A DNA stretch of 64,000 bases from Balaenoptera acutorostrata (GCF_949987535.1 NC_080075.1:44575536-44639535); one strand, 5' to 3'. Positions 25,040 through 38,606 are shown, counted from the stretch's first letter. The notes: generated by a model from the letters alone, not told the origin. Numbers and translations: made by a program.

Positions 25040-26309
25040 AGAGTTGGTAGTCAATGGGTACAATCTACCAAAAGATCTCCAGTTTGGATAAATCAGGCCA
25101 GTGGTGTTGTTTTTGCTCTGGTTATTTAATTGAGAAAAAAAGCCACACTTTTCTTTTTGCCTCAATGACTAAGATAATTCAGCTATGTCCATAATTGACA
25201 ATTTCTAATAGAAAGACTTTTGGTAATCAGTACGACTGAGAAGGTAGGCAGTCAAAATATTTAAATGTAATCATTAGATCATTTTGGTTGCTAAAAGAAG
25301 AATTTCTTTTCATGGAATAAGTTTATTAGGAAGGTTTGGGACAGAGGAATTATTGATTACATCAAGTACATATTTATATTTTACTGCCATTAAGTTACTT
25401 TGATATTAAAACATTGTACACAGAATAAACTTTAAAATCATTGGAACAACAAAACAATGCAGATTTCAAAAATATTTTGATAATGAACCACATACAGCAA
25501 GGCACATGGAAATTTGTTTGATTATATCATGAGAAAAATTAATTTACTTTTGACAGAAAGTCTTTTTCCAGACTTCTTACACAGTGAAAATATGCTGACA
25601 TTTTTGTCCATTGGAATCATACATTGTAACTGCTATTTGAAAGATTTAAAAAGTTGGTTTAAAATTTATTTTTTCCCCCAAAGCTTAAAAACTTAACTCT
25701 TGAAAAACTTTTTACTTTTTAATGACTTTCTTTCCTTCTGATATTTGTAAATATCCAGAATTATTGGCCTTAGAAATAAGAGAGAGAAAGGTAAGAACAA
25801 TAAAATGTTATTGAAATTCAGTATGGATTTGTTACTAGTCTGTAGTACCAGCTATTCTTAAAGGTATTCAATTTTATTACTCCTCAGTAAGAAGAAGCTG
25901 ATAAAGTGTCTGCAAACAGAAGTTCAGCAGAAAAAAAAACTTTGATAAATAGATAAAATGAGTTATAATTGTTTATCCCAGGGTAGATGTTTCAGATTTG
26001 TTGAATGTGTTTATGTGCAGATTCTTAATCTGCATAGTATCACCTGGGCTTTATCACAGGTGTACAGTGAAGAATAATAGTGGAGCCTCAGAGAAGTGGT
26101 CTTCATATTTTCAACTCAACTATCCCCCAGATTAAAAATTTTAATTGCACAGATTTCTGTTGACATCTAAAATTTTTCATTATAAGTTTAATTAGTTCCA
26201 AAGGATAAAATTTGGTATATTGTAAATATTGGACTTTCTACAATAAAGCTTTTACTTCCCTCTTTTAAATGATGAAATGGAATCTAAATACCATAGCAAT
26301 TTGCTACCC
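25040..26309. other. AT-rich intergenic DNA with nothing recognised
   Basis: No named repeat or coding signal. Confidence 0.45.
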
Positions 26310-26640
26310 ACTGTATTAGTTAGAATAATGCTTGCTACATGCTAGTGTAACAAATGAGCCCCACAATTTCAGTGCCTTAACTATAATAAAGTTTATTTCT
26401 CTTCCATATGAAGTCAACTGGAAGACATTTCAGACACAGCTTATTTCTACCTCATGCCTCCATCATTCCTGAGGGCTTCAGAATCCTTTGATTCAAGCCA
26501 GTGGACAGGAAAAGAGAATGTTGAATCATGCATCGAAGGTTCCATTGACTACAACTCAGTCACTTGGCCACATCAAACAGCAAAAGAGGCTGGAAATGTA
26601 TAGTTATAGACCCAGGAGAAAGAGGAAATGGGTTTGGTGA
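26310..26640. repeat. Old interspersed repeat, family uncertain
   Basis: A tgtaacaaatgagccccacaatttcagtg... start and cacttggccacatc segment are typical of an old mammalian MER-type repeat. Its opening resembles the element in FANCL intron 1 at 42515-42990. Confidence 0.4.
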
Positions 26641-26878
26641 GCACACACAGTAGTCTCTACCGTAGTTCGCTCTTCTGATCGTCAAATATCCTTCTTCTTC
26701 TCAAACAAAAAACATACTTACCACCTCCCCCAAGTGGACAAGCCAAAGTTTCATCTGTCATTGCACTGGTCTCAAATTCCAGGATTTCTCAGTGGTACAC
26801 ATCCTCTCTCTTAGAATCTGGATGTAGATTCCTCTGGTCACTGTCACCACCCTTTCCCACCTCAACACACAGGTGCAC

Positions 26879-26902
26879 AAACACACACACACACACACAC
26901 AC
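26879..26902. repeat. (CA)n microsatellite
   Basis: About eleven CA units. Confidence 0.9.
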
Positions 26903-29900
26903 AATACAATGGTGGAGCCAGGACAGGATAAATATAATAAGTTTACCCATTTGGGAAAGGGAGTAGAAAATAAGATCAGTTACTCTGTTCGTAAAGGTTA
27001 GGAAATCTTGCAGGGTAGGTATTATAAGGAGCCCTACCCTGGCAGCAGAAGACATTTCTTGATTGGGTTTTGATTCTGCTTTTCATGAAGAATTCCATTG
27101 TTCTCTGTGGCCTCTGGCTCTACAGATTCATTTTTATCCATTTTCACCTATAGTCACATCTCACATGGGTATGGCTTCATTTAGATGGCCTAAGGACTAT
27201 GGGTTTTAGCTCAATATGTCCTATACAGTATATAAAGTTGTATTTGACAAAAATGAGGTTAGTTGAAATTTAATTAAATAAAACATAGCTAAGACTATTT
27301 GGCAGAGGGGTTATCTGTGGGGCTTTACCTTTGTTGGATGAACTTGTTTGCTTATCCAATGAGACTATTCAATTTTTATATTCTTCTGAGTTTACATCTG
27401 TTTTTCAGAGTCTCAGGACAGCTGAGGAAGAGAGTAAAATTTAGGTTGTGACTCCTACCAAATCACGTATACTACGGTGAGGGAAGATACTCTTTTTCAA
27501 AGAATTGAACAAATTTTAAATATAGAAAATACTTTTACACTATTACAATTTATATGAAACATACTAGTACAAAACTATAAATATATTTATATTAATGTAT
27601 AAGTCTAGTGAATAATACTCTAAAGAGTCCTACAAACCTGTATGATTTCACCTTTTATCTTTGTCAGTCAGGTTTTCAAATGAAGTCCCAGCTATAAAAC
27701 TTTGACTAGCCAACCTCGACATATGACACCTTTTCCTTTGTGCCTTTTTCCTTTCACGATGTCTTTTCCTTTGTACCTTTTTTAGGCTATAAAGGAAAAT
27801 GAGATTAAAATGAATCTTCCTCAGATAGACTATTTGAAGATTATAACTATTTTACAAGAAACAATTTTATATACTTAAGAAGATTTTGAAATATATTTTT
27901 AAAGTCCTGCTAATTTTCTATAGTTACTTAAAATGTTTTTGTCATTTTGAAATAGCTATATATATGTATATAAAATTACCTTGAATTTTGGAATGATGCT
28001 ATATAATCATTTCTGAATGATAAGCACCTACAGAAGGGAGATTATCTACATCTGGATTGATAAGGTTTATAGTGCATAATTTGAACATGAGCATCTTAAG
28101 GTTTTGAGGTATTCTTAATTCATCAAGCAAAATAATACTTATGTAAAGATGTTTTGCTACAACTCTTTGTTGCTGCTCAACATAGACTGAACATGACCTT
28201 CATCTCCTGCTGCGATAATTGGTTCATAACTTTCCATCATTTCCTGAAAGCATTTATTGTCTACCTAAAAGTATACAAAATTAACTTCCTAATTGTTGAC
28301 AAAACAGTAAAAACATCCAATTTCACTATTCCACTCTAGATTTCACAAACACATTCTTATTAGGGAGATAACTGACAATATGAATAAGATGTTCAAAGTA
28401 AGTTTATTTCAGGTTTATTATTCAGATAATCCGAACTTAATTGTGTGTAGTTTTTGTTTTTGAACCCAAAATTTCTTACAAATCCACTTTTAGAATTGCA
28501 AAGGACCTTAGAGATCATTAGGTGACTTATACAAAGTCAAGCATTTGAACTGAAGTTTCTTGACTCTCTTTTCATTATTCTGCATTTCCTCCAACTCAAT
28601 AGATGATTTTAAATCTGACAGCATTTACTTTGATAAAAATCTTTGTTAATGCCTTCTTTTTAAAAATTCATGGTACTGTTAAGTAACTGGCTTTGCAAAG
28701 AAAAATAAAGAATCCTTTACCTTTAAAATATTAATTAATTATGCAAGTTTCTTCTCTTTCTCTTGACATTGATTTGCTCTTTTCATATACTGGGATTTCA
28801 TATACACATTTTATACACCAATATTTTATACACACATACATATGTATCTCTGTAATTTTAATGGCTTTTAGACATTTTATCATGTTATATAACTTGACTA
28901 TTTCCAACTTATTGGACATTAGGTCATCTCTTGGTTCTATAAACTTTTTAAAATTACTTTTTGGGATATACTCCCATAAGTGGTACTTTCTCAAAAGAAA
29001 ATAATTTTTATGGTTCCTGCTATGTATAAGTAGATTGCTTTTTCGAAACATTTTACGAATTACACATAACTAACAGCAATGGATGATTATATCTGTTTCC
29101 CCATAGACCTGCTAACATTGATGTTATATAATTAAGATTTTGAAGAATAAAGAGTGTTACTATTTCTTATTAAGATATTTGAAATGGTTTTATTTTGAAA
29201 TGAAATGTATAAAATCACTTCTGAATTTTAGTGGTTTTAATTTATTTTTATTTAGTTATTTCTCAAAATTTTGTAAAATCAGCTATTTTCACATTATAGA
29301 CAATTCATGTTATTTTACTTGCTTTGTCTATTGATAAAACAAGCAACATTAAATAGAAACCAAATTACAATTTTAATAAATTCTATCCTATCAGCAAAGG
29401 ATTCTTTAAAGGAATGGCAAAAACCACAACCATATATTATTTATTTTTCAAAGCTGAAAGACATTTTCTGATGGAGAATATACTTATAATTTCATGGCTT
29501 CCTCATTCTATTTGTAGCATATCTCATTACTATATAAATCACACACAAATTTCCAAAATGTGAAATTGGTTCTTTATTCCTTCTTAAAATGTTACCTATT
29601 CATCTGATTTCTAATCCTTAATACTTTTATAGATGATATTCAGTTAGCCAATAAAATATAAATTAATTTTAGTATTCTTTGAAAGGAAATATCATCATGA
29701 AAAAATAGAAAATACAGGAAAACATACTATTATATCTTTGGAAGTACACATATTTATAATAGATCTTTAGTCTGAAAATTTGTCATATAAGTATGCATTT
29801 CATTAATAATGCGATACCAATAAGTTTCAAATCTTTTTTGTTGTTGGGGGATGAGGGTTCACAGTGTTGCAGAAATGGAAAATGGCCCATCTCAACCATT

Positions 29901-29929
29901 CTCTTCTTTATTCTAACAGAATTCTAGGC
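26903..29929. other. AT-rich intergenic DNA, mostly unassigned
   Basis: Bases 28830-29110 resemble an eroded antisense L1 or HAL1 3' region (tgggatatactcccataagtgg). The rest shows no identifiable element or gene. Confidence 0.4.
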
Positions 29930-30115
29930 AATGTATTTAGCTGAAAAACTGCATTTCCCAGACATTTTGCATATGGCATGGCCAATCTGACATAAGACTT
30001 GTTCAAATGAGCGTCTGGGAAAGCTATCATTGTCCTTCTATCTGATGATGGCTAGAGCTCCAGCAATGATCTTGGGACTATGAGAGAAAAGGCAAGAAAA
30101 TTTCAGCTCCCTAGT
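29930..30115. repeat. Possible old interspersed repeat
   Basis: The phrases gcatttcccagacattttgc, atggccaatctgacataag and ccagcaatgatcttgggac suggest a widespread old repeat not identified here. Confidence 0.3.
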
Positions 30116-30402
30116 ATTGGACCCAATTGGGATTAATCTTTCAGCTTTAAAAATATATATTTCTTTTTATAATTAAAATGATCTCTGTATTGAGGGTCAT
30201 TTAAATATAGGCTTGACACTAATACACTATGTTTATTCCTTTAGCTAATATCCTCTGAGCCTTAAATATGTGACCAGCTAACTCTGAGCCTGGAACTGTA
30301 AAACATGTGTCTGAACAATTATCCATTTAATTAGTGCAATGACTTCAACTGGCTGCACAATAGAATCACATGTAAAAATGTAGACTTACTAAGTCTAAGG
30401 TA

Positions 30403-30590
30403 ATGGTTTCAAACTTTAGCTTGTATCAGAATCCCTTGTTAAAACACAGATTTTTAAATCATATGCTTGTTAAAACATGGATTGTTGAGCTCGTCTCCCA
30501 AAATTAAGAGATTCAAGCAGGGCTGGGGCGACATGTTTCCAGGTGATGCCAATGCTGTTGGTCCAAGGACCACACTTTGAGAAACACTAG
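30403..30590 (-). mobile_element. MER5-type hAT-Charlie element
   Basis: From ggtttcaaactttag to ggaccacactttgagaaacactag, with a ccaggtgatgccaatgctg segment; close to MER5A in reverse. Confidence 0.7.
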
Positions 30591-31252
30591 TCGAGGATAC
30601 AACCTGGACACCTGTGTATTAAAATAGTTTAACATGATTATGATGGTTCAAAGCAGGATCAGAAACCCATAATTGAGAACTGGTAAGATTACAACTGTTC
30701 TCTCTCACCCGCTTTTATTTCTCAGCTTCAGTTTTCCAGAATAAAAGTGAGAGCTTTTTTATCTTCTCTGTGTATGCACTTTTCTATTGCTTTCCTTTTG
30801 GTTTCTTAGGGTAAATGGGGTTGACTAGCTTTAGGTCAAATTTTGAAATAAACAAACAGTCATTTTTCCCTTCAGGTTTTCTTTCTGCACCCTTCACGCT
30901 CCTCTTAACAGCCACTCTTTCCTAGCGCTACGTATTTATTAGTCTCTTCCTTCCACAACCTCGACTCTGTGGCCTAAGTTTGCACCCCCTGTGAGTAGTT
31001 CTCCTCTATTCTCCCAGCTTTAACTGCAACACTCATTACCTGAGTTGCAATCTTCGTTAGGTGTTAGCTATTTGAGGACATTTCTTCCAGTTGTTCACCA
31101 AAAAATATGAGCTGTTAATCTCTCTATCAGTGGCTTTGGTGTGGGGAAAATGTTTCCAAGGAAGAGGCTCTCATTGTACTTTGCTGAAGAAGAGGGTTGT
31201 CTAATAACCTGGATTCTCCTTTTTTCACAGGAATTCAGGAGTCTTCAGAGAC
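30591..31252. other. Intergenic DNA with nothing recognised
   Basis: No named repeat or exon signal. Confidence 0.4.
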
Positions 31253-31641
31253 TTTTTTTTTTTTAACGTCTTTATTGGAGTATAATTGCTTTACAATGGT
31301 GTGTTAGTTTCTGCTTTATAACAAAGTGAATCAGTTATACATATACATATATTCCCATATCTCTTCCCTCTTGCGTCTCCCTCCCTCCCACCCTCCCTAT
31401 CCCACCCCTCTAGGTGGTCACAAAGCACCGAGCTGATCTCCCTGTGCTATGCGGCTGCTTCCCACTAGCTATCTATTTTACATTTGGTAGTGTATATATG
31501 TCCATGCCACTCTCTCACCCTGTCACATCTTCCCCTTCCCCTTCCCCATATCCTCAAGTCCATTCTCTAGTAGGTCTGTGTCTTTATTCCCGTCTTGCCA
31601 CTAGGTTCTTCATGACCTTTTTTTTTTTCCTTAGATTCCAT
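31253..31641 (-). mobile_element. L1 LINE 3' end, cetartiodactyl type, 5'-truncated
   Basis: Poly-T at 31253-31264, then the complement of an L1 3' UTR common in cetartiodactyl genomes (taacgtctttattggagtat, a gtgttagtttctgctttataac segment, ccctccctcccaccctccc). It stops after ccttagattcca. The flanks agactttttt and agacctttttt may be the target duplication. Low divergence suggests a recent insertion. Confidence 0.8.
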
Positions 31642-32230
31642 AGACCTTTTTTGAATAATCTATTTACTTCCTATCCTTCTTTAGATGATGACCTCATCAA
31701 TTTTCTCCTGATTCTAGCCCACCCCTGTAACCCATGAACACTTTTAGCAGATTTAGCCCTTCAATGCTCCTTTTTTGACCTGAGGTTGGGTTGTGGGTGT
31801 CATTGCTCCTCAACTTTACTGCCTGGATTGAAGTGGAAATTATTATTCTGGACTGCCCATGGATCTAGACTCTTTATTGGGCAAACCTACCTAACATGGG
31901 AATTTGCTTCCAGAGAGTTCGGATAGGGTTGTAGGAGCTAGGATATCCCTGCCGTATATCACCTACCAAACTCTGGTCACATAACGAAGTCTTTATGGTT
32001 TATTTATCATGAACATGGTCTTCTCAAAGCTTTACACTTAAAAGTAATGCCAAAATTATTCACTACATCACCATTTATGAACTGCTTCTGCATGTTTGGA
32101 TAGAAAAATAGGCAAGAGCAAACTGCTCTTTAAAGTTTATCAGTACTTTTTCTAATCCAAAGGCCTCCCCATAATTCTTAACTTTTTCGGCCTTTGTGTA
32201 TCATTCCAGACTGCTGACCGTGCCTTAATC
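31642..32230. other. Intergenic DNA with nothing recognised
   Basis: No named repeat or exon signal. Confidence 0.4.
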
Positions 32231-35200
32231 TTTTTTTTTTAATTAGTTAAGCTGAAGTTTATATTTTTTCCAGTTTACTTTTTATTTGAATAAAGTATAG
32301 TTGACACACAATATTATATTAGTTTCAGGTGTATAACATAGTGGCTCGACTTTATGAAATGATCACCACAATAAGTCTAGCAACCATCTCTTACCACACA
32401 AAGTTATTACAATATTGTTGACTATAATCCCTATGCTATACATTACATCCCCATAACTTATTTATTTCATGACTGGAATTTGTACCTCTTAATCCCCTTC
32501 ACCTATTTCATCAATTTCCCCACACCCCTCCCCTCTGGCAACCACCAGTTTCTCCTCTGTATCTATAAGTTTCTTTCTGTTATGTTTCTTTATTGTTGCT
32601 TTTTAGATTTCACACATAAATCATATGGTATTTGTCATTCTCTAACTTATTTCACTTAGAATAATACTCTCAAGGTCCTTCCATGTTGTTACAAACGGCA
32701 AGATTTCATTATTTTTTATGACTGAATAATATTCCATTGTGTATATATACCACATCTTCTTTATCCGTTCATCTATCAATGGACACTTAAGTTGCTTCCA
32801 TATCTTAACTATTATAAACAATAGTGAACATAGTGATGCATGTGTCTTTTCAAATTGGTGTTTTGGGTTTTGTGTGTGTGTGTGGGGGGGGAATACCTAG
32901 TAGTGGAACTGCTAAACTGTATGGTAGTTATATTTTTAATTTTAAAAATTCTGTTTTTAAATTTAAAAATTTTAAAATTTAAAAATTCTGTTTCTCCATT
33001 CTGTTTTCCATAGTGGCTATGCCAATTTACTTTCCCACTAAGAGTGCACCAGGGTACACTTTTCTCCACATCCTCATCAACAATTGTTATTTGCTGTCCT
33101 TTTTTAAAATTTATTTATTTATTCATTTATGGCTGTGTTGGGTCTTCATTTCTGTGCGAGGGCTTTCTCTCTAGTTGTGGCAAGCGGGGGCCACTCTTCA
33201 TCACCATGTGCGGGCCTCTCACTATCGCGGCCTCTCTTGTTGTGGAGCACAGGCTCCAGACGCGCAGGCTCAGTAATAGTGGCTCACGGGCCTAGTTGCT
33301 CTGCGGCATGTGGGATCTTCCCAGACCAGGGTTCGAACCCGTGTCCCCTGCATTGGCAGGCGGACTCTCAACCACTGCGCCACCAGGGAAGCCCCTGCTG
33401 TCCTTTTTATAATAGCCATTCTGACAGGTGTGAGGTGATAACCTCATTGTAATTTTGATATGCATTTCCCTGATGATTAGTGATATTGAGGATTATTTCA
33501 TGGTCTGTTGGCCATCTGTTTGTTTTCTTTGGGAAAATGTCAGTTCAGGTCCTCTGCCCGTTTTTTAATTGGGTTGTTTGCTTTTTTGATGTTGAGTTGT
33601 ATGAGTTCTTTGTATATTTTGGATGTTAAGCCCTTATTGGTTGTATTGTTTGCAAATACTTTCTCCCATTCACTAGGTGGCCTAATAATTTTGTTGATCG
33701 TTTTCTTCACTGTGCAAAAGCTTTTTAGTTTGATGTAGTCCCATTTGTTTATTTTTGCTTTTGTTTCCCTTGCCTGAGGAGACATATCAAAAGAATGGGG
33801 CTAAGACCAGTGTCAAAGAGTTTGTATTTCCCTCTAGGAGTTTTATAGCTTCAGGTCTCACATTTAAGTCTTTAATCCATTTTGAATTTATTTCTGTGCA
33901 TGGTGTGAGAGAGTAGTACAGTTTGATACTTTTCATGTAGCTGTCTAGTTTTCCCAACACCATTTATTGAAGAGGCTGTCTTTTCCCCACTGCATTTTCT
34001 TGCCTCCTTTGTCATGGATTAATTGACCATATGTGTGTGAGTTTATTTCAGGCTGTCTATTCTGTTCCATTGATCTATGTGTCTGTTTTGTGCCAGCACT
34101 ATACTGTTTTGATTACTGTAGCTCTGTAGTATAGTTTGAAATCAGGGAGCATTATACCTCCAGATTTGTTCTTCTTTCTCAAGATTGTTTTGGCTATTCA
34201 GGGTCTTTTATGTTTCCATACATATTTTAAAATTATTTGCTCTAGTTCTGTGAAAAATGCCATTGGTATATTTGATAGGGATTGCATTGAATCTATAGAT
34301 TGCAACAATCCCAGAGGTCTCTTAAACTATACTCATTTTTTAAAATTCTTTCTTTTTTCTGTTCAGCTGGGGTGATTTCCACCGCTCTATCTTCTAGTTC
34401 ACTGACTGATCGATTCCTTTGTATCATCTAATCTACTGTTGAGTCCTTCTAGAGTATTTTTAAATTTCAGCTGCTGTATTCTTCAGCTCTGTTTAGTTCC
34501 TCTTTATATTTTCTAACTTTTTGTTTAATCTCACTGTGTTCATCCATTCTTCTCCCCAGTTCATTGAGCATCTTTATAATCATTCCCTTGAACTTATTGG
34601 GTAGGTTGCTTATCTTCACTTCACTTAGTTCTTCTGAGGTTTTGTCTTGTTTCTTTGTTTAAAACATATTCCTATCTCTCCTCATTTTACACAAATTTCT
34701 GTATTTATTTCTCCTGCTCTTGGAGAAATGGACTTATGTCAGAGAGGTTTTATGGGGCCCAAAACTCACTCCCCTCTGTTTACCAGAGCTATATGGTCCA
34801 GGGGTGGACCCCTCTGTGGTGGTGGGGATGACTACCATGGGCACAATGGTAAGCAGGGCTGGCCTTAGGCCTGCTTGGCTGCCAGTGCCTGCCTTGTGTG
34901 GTAGCTGCTGGCCCACTGGTGGTCAGGGCTGGGTCTCTACACTGTTGACTGCTTGGCCCAGGGGGTGTGAGGACTGGTGCTGGCCCACTGGTGGATGCAT
35001 AAGCTCCTGCACTAACAGGCTAGAGGGAGGACTCCAAGATGGTGCTTGCCAACACCAGCATCCTTGTGGTAGAACATGTTCCCCAAAATGGCTGCCACCA
35101 GCATCATTGTCCCCAGAGCAAGTCCCAGTTGCCTCTTGCCTCTCTGAGAGGCTCTCCAAGGTTAGCAAGTGGGTCTGACCAGGATTCTTTCAAATTACTG

Positions 35201-35655
35201 TCTCTGTGTGGGAACTTAGAGCATGTGAGATTTTGTGTGCACCCTTTAAGAGCAGAGTCTCTGTTTCCTACACACCTCTGGCACTTTAATATGCATCCCC
35301 TGCTGGCTTTCAATGCCAGACGTTCTGGGGTTTCATCTTCCCAGTGCAGGACCCCTGGGATGGAAGCTCAATGTGGGGCTTGGACCCCTTGTTCCTTGCA
35401 GAGAACCTCTGCAGTTGTGATTATTTTCCCATTTGTCATTGATATTTACCCAGGAGTGTGTGTACTGACACATGGATATATCCCTCCTACTTGTCTCATT
35501 GTGGTTCCTTCTTTACATCTTTAGTTGTGGAAAATCTTTTCTGCCAGTCTTCATGCTGTTGTCATAAATAATTGCTCTGTAAATAGTTGTAACTTTTGTG
35601 TGCACATGGGAGGATATGAGCTCAGGGTCTTCCTACTCCACCATCTTTGCCGTCA
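32231..35655 (-). mobile_element. L1 LINE, minus strand, with both ends but a large internal deletion
   Basis: Read on the minus strand from right to left: a 5' end (about 35655, gcaaagatggtggagtagg), a long 5' UTR (about 34650-35655), ORF1-derived sequence (about 34310-34650), ORF2 C-terminal sequence (about 33410-34303), then a 3' UTR ending in poly-A (poly-T at 32231-32240). The ORF1 part joins the ORF2 end directly near 34303-34308, so most of ORF2, with endonuclease and most of the reverse transcriptase, is absent. The element is about 3.4 kb including a CHR SINE at 33105-33395. Frames are broken, so it cannot move by itself. Confidence 0.75.
33105..33395 (-). repeat. CHR-type SINE inside the L1, with target duplication
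   Basis: A full copy flanked by tgctgtccttttt at about 33092-33104 and 33396-33408. The L1 sequence resumes directly after it, so this SINE postdates the L1. Confidence 0.92.
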
Positions 35656-37018
35656 ACCTAGAGGACTCTTAAATGGCTGTTCCTACTCCATTCTTCCTTA
35701 ATGCTGACATTTCCCAACATTCTTCCCATAGTTTTTCAGTACTCTCAAGCAACCTCTCCCTTATGATTCTCATTAATGTTAATGCCTGGCATCCTATTTT
35801 CTTCCATACTGATGGGAACTGGGAGAAGAAACACCTGGGACAAAGCTGAAAATTTAGGCAATAAAATAGTGAGAGATGCTAATTGGAATGGTATAAGTAT
35901 TTAAAATCTTAAGGCTAATAATCTCCTTTAAAATTTTTTTTAACATAACAGATAAGGTGAAAGTCTCCTCAGGCCATTACCCCCATTCCTTGTCTCCTAT
36001 CTTCCGCCCCAAAATTAACTACTGCTAGTAATATACTGTGAGTTTATTTCTTTATTTAAACATAAATGGTATATTAGTAAACATACCATTCTGGAACTTG
36101 TGTTTTTCATTCATGAAAATGTTTTGAGATTTTTCCATGTTAGAACGTATAGTTCTCCCTTAAGAAATAGCATTTAAATACTACTAATTTTTGCAGCAGA
36201 ATATATAATACAAGTCATGCCTAGGATGCCTTGAAGAGCTTGAACTTTTGTGAGGGTCTGTGTGAAGTCTGTCAGAGTAATTCCAAAATTAAAACAATGC
36301 TGATGGTGGTACTAGTTCGTTGGCTTTCTGAGTTTTAAACATATTGAGTATTCTCTGTGAATTTGAGAGTGGCTGTCTTAGACTGGGCTACATGTAAACA
36401 GTGGTCCCAGCATACCACATATGAGTTGATGATAGTGAGATCCATCACTCAGTCTTGGACACCTGAGGAGAATGATTGACTCATTGAATTAAGAAGACCT
36501 TATATGATATCTCTCCTTGCTCTTTGATGGTTGGTCTCCTTATTACAGACTTTATCAATGTGGAATGCTCAATTACAAATTCAACTACCATGAATCAGTA
36601 GTTGAATTTGAATACCTTTTCCTTAGGGACCAAGATGATATCTAGCAACAAATTTTGTGAAAATTTCTAAATCTATAAGTTCATTATGAGGATTCAGAGG
36701 CAAGAAACCAACTGTTTGGCTGTTAACTACACAGTCCAGTGTATCGATGGTAGGGGGAGTGAGTGTAATGAAGATGGCTTGTCTGGACAGGGGTGCATGT
36801 CTATTCATGGAAGACTCAACTGATATTTAGGAAGTCTCCAGAAGCTTATAAGTCCAGAAAGTCCTTTTTGAATATGTGATATCAGGAAGCCAAAGACATT
36901 TAGGCTGTTAACCAAAAGCTCAGTGTAGTAAATTAGGACAGTAAGTTTTCTGGACTTCATTTCCCTAATGTATGTAATGAGAATGCTGGAATATAAAATC
37001 GCCAAGGTTGCTTTCATG
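35656..37018. other. Intergenic DNA, mostly unassigned
   Basis: Bases about 35930-36170 look like an antisense L1-type 3' region (ttttgagatttttccatgttagaac). The rest is unassigned. Confidence 0.4.
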
Positions 37019-37170
37019 GAAAAACTTTAGCTCCTGAGGAACCTATTGGGCAAAATGTTCTTAGCCTCTTTCCTCACAATATGTGAATTAGGTAGAAAAA
37101 CTTTAGCTCCTGAGGAACCTATTGGGCAAAATGTTCTTAGCCTCTTTCCTCACAATATGTGAATTAGGTA
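37019..37170. repeat. Perfect tandem duplication, two copies of a 76-bp unit
   Basis: Copy 1 is 37019-37094 and copy 2 is 37095-37170, identical at all 76 positions; five further bases match after the second copy. The unit contains no recognisable repeat family. Identity implies a very recent event, or an assembly duplication. Confidence 0.95.
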
Positions 37171-37344
37171 GAAAATGCTATGATTATATTCAGAAGAAAT
37201 ATATTATTTTGGTAAATCTATTATCAAACTATCAAAATCAAATTCTTGAAACCCCACTGTTAGCATGAGTCATTAACAACTTTAGATTAACTTCTCCTGA
37301 GTTTCATGATGGGAAGTCCATCTCTGCCATGATTTAATGGAAAG

Positions 37345-37560
37345 ATTACTGAATCTAAAATTTAGAAGACTTGAGTTTAATCTTCATTGTACAAGTCACT
37401 AAGTCACTATCTTGAGCAACTTATTTAATATCCCTGAATCTCAATTTAATTGCATACAAAATAGACATTATAAAAAATACATACCTAAAGAACACTGCCA
37501 TCAAGACTAAATAAAATAAAATATGGAAGCGCTTTACACATGCTGTTGTATTATAATTTA
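37345..37560 (+). repeat. MIR SINE
   Basis: MIR order with gaagacttgagtttaatcttc, acttatttaatatccctgaatctcaa, and an aagcgctttacacatgctg end. Confidence 0.55.
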
Positions 37561-37694
37561 AATAAATCCCATAAAGTCTATAATAGTGCTATACAGTCTG
37601 ATTATTATATTGTAAATGGAAACCAATTCAAATACCTTGTGAAAAGTTCCTTCATTCCTCTGAACTCTTGTAATACCTATTTGTAATTTGCCTA

Positions 37695-38060
37695 TAGGAC
37701 TAGTGGATATTTATTTTAGTAAATAGTTAATGAATACCTACACTGTACCAAGAAATATACCAAGTGATTAGGGAGAGCAATAATTTTCAGCAGATAAGAA
37801 AGTTTTCCCAAAAATGGTAGCCATTGAGAAGCTCTTTGAAGGAAGGGTAGAGGTTCCGTGGGGAATATGGTGGTGGGAAGTTTGAAATACTGGAAACAGC
37901 AAATGTCTTAACTTGCAGAAAAGTCATAAAGTCCTTGAGGGCAGTGACTATATGTCCTAATAATCTTTGTGTTGGTCCTATTGTTGTACAACCTTGACTT
38001 TATGTCCATCACAAAACACGTAGCCTGTTATCCTTAGTAAATGAATTGCATAATTGAGTG
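37695..38060. repeat. Two L2 LINE fragments in opposite orientations
   Basis: 37695-37800 reads as antisense L2 3' end (aatgaatacctacactgtaccaag); 37925-38060 reads as sense L2 (gtccttgagggcagtgact, ending in aaatgaattg). Confidence 0.45.
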
Positions 38061-38083
38061 GATGGTATGTCATGCCTCTTAGG

Positions 38084-38265
38084 AGGTTCTCAAACTTTAG
38101 CCCGTGCATCATAACACCTGGAGGGCTGTTGTAACACAGATGGTTGGGCTTCACTCCCAGAATTTGGGATTCCCTTGGTCTGAGACAGAGGCGTGAAAAT
38201 TTGCCTTTCTTAAAGTTCCCAGGTGATGCTAATGGTTCCAGATCACATATTGAAAACCACTGTTT
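38084..38265 (-). mobile_element. MER5-type hAT-Charlie element
   Basis: From ggttctcaaactttagcccgtgc to attgaaaaccactg, with ccaggtgatgctaatgg near the right end; matches MER5A in reverse. Confidence 0.75.
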
Positions 38266-38594
38266 TATTGTAATTTATATTTAACCACTGAGGCAACATT
38301 CTTGTTTTTCCCTAAGCATCCAGAATACTCATAATTCTTGTCAAACTTAAAGAATCTTCAAGAAGTCTAACCCCATTCTGAGGGCAATAAAAATGGTAGG
38401 GTGTATATCTTACTCATTTTTGCACAGCCTGCAGCCCCTTATAATGATGTTTTGCAAATACTAGGGTTCAAAAATGTAATACACTGAGTACTGACTGGAA
38501 TCAAATAACTGTGCAGTAAATATTAAGTTCCTTATTTAACCATCCCTTAGTAAAAGGGAACGGATAATTACCATTCCTGAGTTAGAAATACGTT
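38266..38594. other. Intergenic DNA with nothing recognised
   Basis: No named repeat or exon signal. Confidence 0.4.
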
Positions 38595-38606
38595 CAGGAA
38601 GTGTTG

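Noticed and set aside
24906..25091. Open frame with leucine-valine repeats
   Set aside because: Produced by the (TTGGTA)n simple repeat.
34720..35178. 152-codon open frame
   Set aside because: Falls within the GC-rich 5' UTR of an antisense L1.
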